NCBI RefSeq assembly: GCF_016597725.1
Contig: NZ_VCGY01000007.1
Coordinates: 117,715 to 181,714 of the forward strand
Source of the DNA: Marinobacter sp. 1-4A
GTDB taxonomy: Bacteria > Pseudomonadota > Gammaproteobacteria > Pseudomonadales > Oleiphilaceae
Length of the DNA stretch: 64,000 bases
Reading direction: 5' to 3'
The notes below the pieces were generated by a model. The model saw nothing but the letters and a program-made list of their open reading frames with translations. It was not told the DNA's origin and made no database searches. This document shows positions 61,498 through 64,000 of this stretch, piece after piece. The position numbers were made by a program, and so were the translations under genes. Position 1 is the stretch's first letter, and every line of letters starts with the position of its first letter.

Positions 61498-63146
61498 GCA
61501 CGCCCGATAGCGCTTCCGCACCGGATACTAGTGCCTTCGGGAAGCTAACTTACTTGGTGGTTGACGACTTTGAGAACTTCAGGATCTCAATGCGCCATAT
61601 GCTTCGCAGTTGCGGTGCGAATAATATAGAGCTAGTTGCCCATGCCAAAGCAGCTATACAGTATTGCACCTACAATCACGTTGATGTCGTGCTGTGTGAC
61701 TACAACTTGGGTGAAGGCAGAAACGGACAGCACATTCTTGAAGAACTGCGTCACAAGAAACTTCTTAGAAGATCGTCACTGTTTTTAATGGTCACATCCG
61801 AGACATCCAGAGAAATGGTCATGGGTGCTCGCGAATACCAGCCAGACGCCTATCTCGCAAAACCAATCAATCGGGCAATGCTGGAGAAGCGCCTCGTTAG
61901 TTTGATTAATCAACGCAATGCCCTGCTTGCGATCAATCGCGAAATCGATCGTCAAAACTACCCGGAAGCGATTTCACTTTGCACTGCTGCGATTACACGG
62001 CTACCCCGCTACAGAACTTGGCTAATGAAAACCCTTGGGGAGTTATACCTGCAACTGGGGGATCTAACCCACGCCATCAAAGTTTATGACGAGGCTCTAG
62101 CCCAGCGTGAGCTGTCTTGGGCAAGACTTGGGCGAAACAAGGCTTTACTTGCCAATCACCGGTACGCAGAGGCCGTTGAAAGCTTGCAGCGTATGATCGA
62201 CAGTCACCCTGATTATATGGAGGCTTACGACCTTCTTGCGGAAGGCCTTGAACGCCAGCATAACCCCGGAAAAGCCCAGAGGATTCTGGCGCAGGCGATA
62301 AACCAGTCCCCTAATGCGCTCCACCGGCAAAAACACTTAGCGGAGCTCGCTGAATCCAATCAGGACATGGAGACGGCTGCCGAGGCATGGCGCCAAACGG
62401 TTCGCCTTGGAGCTCACTCCATTCATAACAGTGCCAACCACCACCTTTCATTGAGTAGAGCTCTTTACGAACTAAGCGATGAGAACACAAGCATCGAGGG
62501 AGAGAAACTCGCGAATGAGGCTTTGTCGGTTCTTGAAAGCATGGAGAAGCGATACCCGGACAACGAAATACTTGAACTTCATAGCATGGTCATTCAGTGC
62601 AGGGTTCATGCGGGTCAGGGGCATTTTGATAAAGCCCACTCTATTCTAGAGAGCGTGCGAGCAAAACTAAGTGGTGTCGATGTTTTGGAGCTAGAGGCAG
62701 GGCTGGACTATGCCAGAACCTTATACCGGCTTGAGCTTGGGAAGGAAGCAAGAGCAATACTTGGCGAACTGACAGAGCATTACGGAGATGAACCTGACTC
62801 AGCGAGAAAAATCGAAAGCCTACTGGATGAGCCAGTCAGCTTTCGCGTTAAAATAAAGGCCCGTCGCTTCAACCGGGAAGGTATTGCGGCTTTCGAGTCT
62901 GGCAACCTATCAGAAGCAGAGGCAATCTTCTCCAAAGCACTTGAAATAATACCCACCCATCCTGCGCTGAACCTCAATCAGGTTCAGGTGCTACTGAAAC
63001 AGTACAATAACAACAGCAAAAACAGGAAAGCTCTGTTGGAACGTTGCCAACAACATCTGAACTGTTTGGATGACCTTCCTGAACAGCATGCTCAGTACAG
63101 GCGCTACTTAGCACTGAAACGCAAACTAGAGGCTCTTAACCTATGA
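61494..63146 (+). CDS. Response regulator with C-terminal TPR domain
   Basis: 550 residues. The receiver domain (about 17-140) has the acidic pair VVDDFENF at 24-25, phospho-accepting Asp69 in VVLCDYNLGEG, Thr101 and Lys123 (LAKPI), so it looks functional. From about 150 to 545 it is an array of TPR-like helical repeats (YPEAISLCTAAITRLPRY, ALLANHRYAEAVESLQRM) and has no DNA-binding domain. It therefore probably signals by protein contacts. It overlaps the upstream hybrid kinase and downstream kinase genes by four bases each. Confidence 0.9.
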   Translation: MSTPDSASAPDTSAFGKLTYLVVDDFENFRISMRHMLRSCGANNIELVAHAKAAIQYCTYNHVDVVLCDYNLGEGRNGQHILEELRHKKLLRRSSLFLMVTSETSREMVMGAREYQPDAYLAKPINRAMLEKRLVSLINQRNALLAINREIDRQNYPEAISLCTAAITRLPRYRTWLMKTLGELYLQLGDLTHAIKVYDEALAQRELSWARLGRNKALLANHRYAEAVESLQRMIDSHPDYMEAYDLLAEGLERQHNPGKAQRILAQAINQSPNALHRQKHLAELAESNQDMETAAEAWRQTVRLGAHSIHNSANHHLSLSRALYELSDENTSIEGEKLANEALSVLESMEKRYPDNEILELHSMVIQCRVHAGQGHFDKAHSILESVRAKLSGVDVLELEAGLDYARTLYRLELGKEARAILGELTEHYGDEPDSARKIESLLDEPVSFRVKIKARRFNREGIAAFESGNLSEAEAIFSKALEIIPTHPALNLNQVQVLLKQYNNNSKNRKALLERCQQHLNCLDDLPEQHAQYRRYLALKRKLEALNL

Positions 63147-63823
63147 ACAATCGAAATATCGACTTTTCCATGGTTTTAGCTTTAGCAGTGCATGATATGA
63201 AAAATTCGCTAGGAATGCTGCTTAACTCGCTGGATGAATTGAGAGCACAACACGCAACCAATCTAAAAGACTCCAATAGTTTTAACACCCTTCAATATGA
63301 AGCTGAGCGCATACACAACGATCTCGTACAGCTTTTGGGCATCTATAGACTTGGCGAAAACAACCTTTCTGCGCATATCGAAGAGCAGTACCTACCAGAT
63401 TTTTTGTCAGATCACCTTGCCAGACACTCGCCTCTTCTTGAGGGGCTTGGTATTGAGTGCTCTATTGATGCTGAGCCGATAAACGGTTTTTTTGATGCAA
63501 ACCTTCTAACGGGAGCACTGAACAACATCATTAACAACGCCATTCGCTATACAAAAAGCAAAATCAGGTTAAGCGCACGAGAAAACGAGGGGTTTCTTGT
63601 AATCAGAGTAGAGGATGACGGAAAGGGTTATCCAAAGAGTATGCAACACACCGGAACGCTGAGCTTCAAGTCTCTGGACTTCAATACTGGTAGCACCAGC
63701 CTTGGGCTTTTCTTTGTTTCTGCCGTGGCCAGTCTGCATAGCGAAGGAGATCGAAACGGCTGTATTAAGCTTCACAACGGTGGTGAACTTGGCGGTGGGG
63801 TTTTTGAAATTTGGCTTCCTTGA
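63143..63823 (+). CDS. Small cytosolic sensor histidine kinase
   Basis: 226 residues with no membrane helix or input domain. An atypical H-box, LALAVHDMKNSLGMLL, places the His near 17, followed by a dimerisation helix. The HATPase domain has NIINNAIRYTKSKIRLSA (N-box), VEDDGKGYP (G1) and STSLGLFFVSAVASLH (G2). It probably phosphorylates, or competes for, the TPR response regulator encoded just upstream. It is the last gene before the bidirectional terminator. Confidence 0.88.
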   Translation: MNNRNIDFSMVLALAVHDMKNSLGMLLNSLDELRAQHATNLKDSNSFNTLQYEAERIHNDLVQLLGIYRLGENNLSAHIEEQYLPDFLSDHLARHSPLLEGLGIECSIDAEPINGFFDANLLTGALNNIINNAIRYTKSKIRLSARENEGFLVIRVEDDGKGYPKSMQHTGTLSFKSLDFNTGSTSLGLFFVSAVASLHSEGDRNGCIKLHNGGELGGGVFEIWLP

Positions 63824-63845
63824 TTAAGCAAATCTCAGGCATAAA

Positions 63846-63877
63846 AAAACCCCCACCGGGGATCCGGAGGGGGTTTT
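63846..63877. terminator. Bidirectional terminator between kinase gene and rRNA operon
   Basis: ACCCCCACCGG (63849-63859) pairs with CCGGAGGGGGT (63864-63874) with one mismatch around GGAT. A seven-base A-run on the left and TTTT on the right serve both directions. On the minus strand it ends the rRNA operon with TTTTTTT. Confidence 0.9.
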
Positions 63878-63887
63878 AGGTATTAAG

Positions 63888-64000
63888 AGTCTGACGATGA
63901 CCTACTCTCACATGGGCAAGTGCCACACTACCATCGGCGCTGGCTTGTTTCACTTCTGAGTTCGAGATGGGATCAGGTGGTTCCAAGCCGCTATGGTCGT
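63888..64000 (-). rRNA. rrf: 5S ribosomal RNA (5' end cut by window edge)
   Basis: The minus strand from 64000 reads ACGACCATAGCGG, then CACCTGATCCCATCTCGAAC, TCAGAAGTGAAAC, CGCCGATGGTAGTGTGG and GAGAGTAGGTCATCGTCAG, which are the conserved loops and stems of bacterial 5S rRNA. About 113 of roughly 118-120 nt are present. The first few bases, and presumably the 23S and 16S genes, lie beyond the right edge. Confidence 0.96.

Overview
The window is ordinary chromosomal core sequence of a gammaproteobacterium. It fits Marinobacter or a close relative best: it has a full rsxABCDGE (Rnf) operon with nth, Pseudomonas-like order around dnaE-accA-tilS-pyrG-kdsA-eno-ftsB-ispD and truD-surE-pcm-nlpD-rpoS, and the DUF4212/acetate-type symporter with an SLC5-type sensor kinase. 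The genus is inferred from gene order and protein style; no database search was possible. I see no prophage, insertion sequence, CRISPR array or tRNA gene. The only RNA gene is a 5S rRNA cut by the right edge.

Layout. 1-2131: a DUF1631 protein cut by the left edge. 2.3-9.9 kb: nadC, then yqcC, a lone ParA ATPase, hda, a CDP-alcohol phosphatidyltransferase and a DUF2066 protein on the minus strand, then purM-purN and a DUF3108 protein on the plus strand. 9.8-13.8 kb: avtA, yjaG, dcd and apbC (minus). 13.9-22.2 kb: metG, rsxABCDGE, nth (plus). 22.2-41.2 kb: one long minus-strand block running from a TlpA-like lipoprotein and dnaE through accA, tilS, pyrG, kdsA, eno, ftsB, ispD, ispF, truD, surE, pcm, a DUF368 protein and nlpD to rpoS and a chalcone-isomerase-fold protein. 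41.3-44.5 kb: ArsC-like, WrbA-like, DUF2069 and a lone GspE/PulE-type ATPase (plus). 44.6-52.2 kb (minus): a DUF3080 lipoprotein, the methionine-salvage genes mtnC, mtnD and mtnB, joined end to end to an XdhC-like protein and a two-subunit molybdenum hydroxylase, then a tiny repeat lipoprotein and an Smr protein. 52.4-63.8 kb (plus): a cNMP/CBS/DUF294 protein, a DEDDh exonuclease, a DUF4212 plus sodium:solute symporter pair, a membrane protein of unknown function, a CrbS/MxtR-like hybrid kinase, a TPR response regulator and a small histidine kinase. A bidirectional terminator then faces the incoming rRNA operon.

How the genes work together. Most are housekeeping: NAD, purine, pyrimidine, isoprenoid, KDO and fatty-acid synthesis, replication, translation and stress response. 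The two stretches that look like less well understood systems are the acetate-type uptake and signalling locus at 52.4-63.8 kb and the molybdenum hydroxylase/methionine-salvage unit at 45.7-51.3 kb. The most unexpected non-coding signal is a family of three intergenic elements of about 107 bp (12470-12575, 30077-30186, 32034-32140). Each has long self-complementary arms that differ between copies, around a conserved loop of 53-54 bp.
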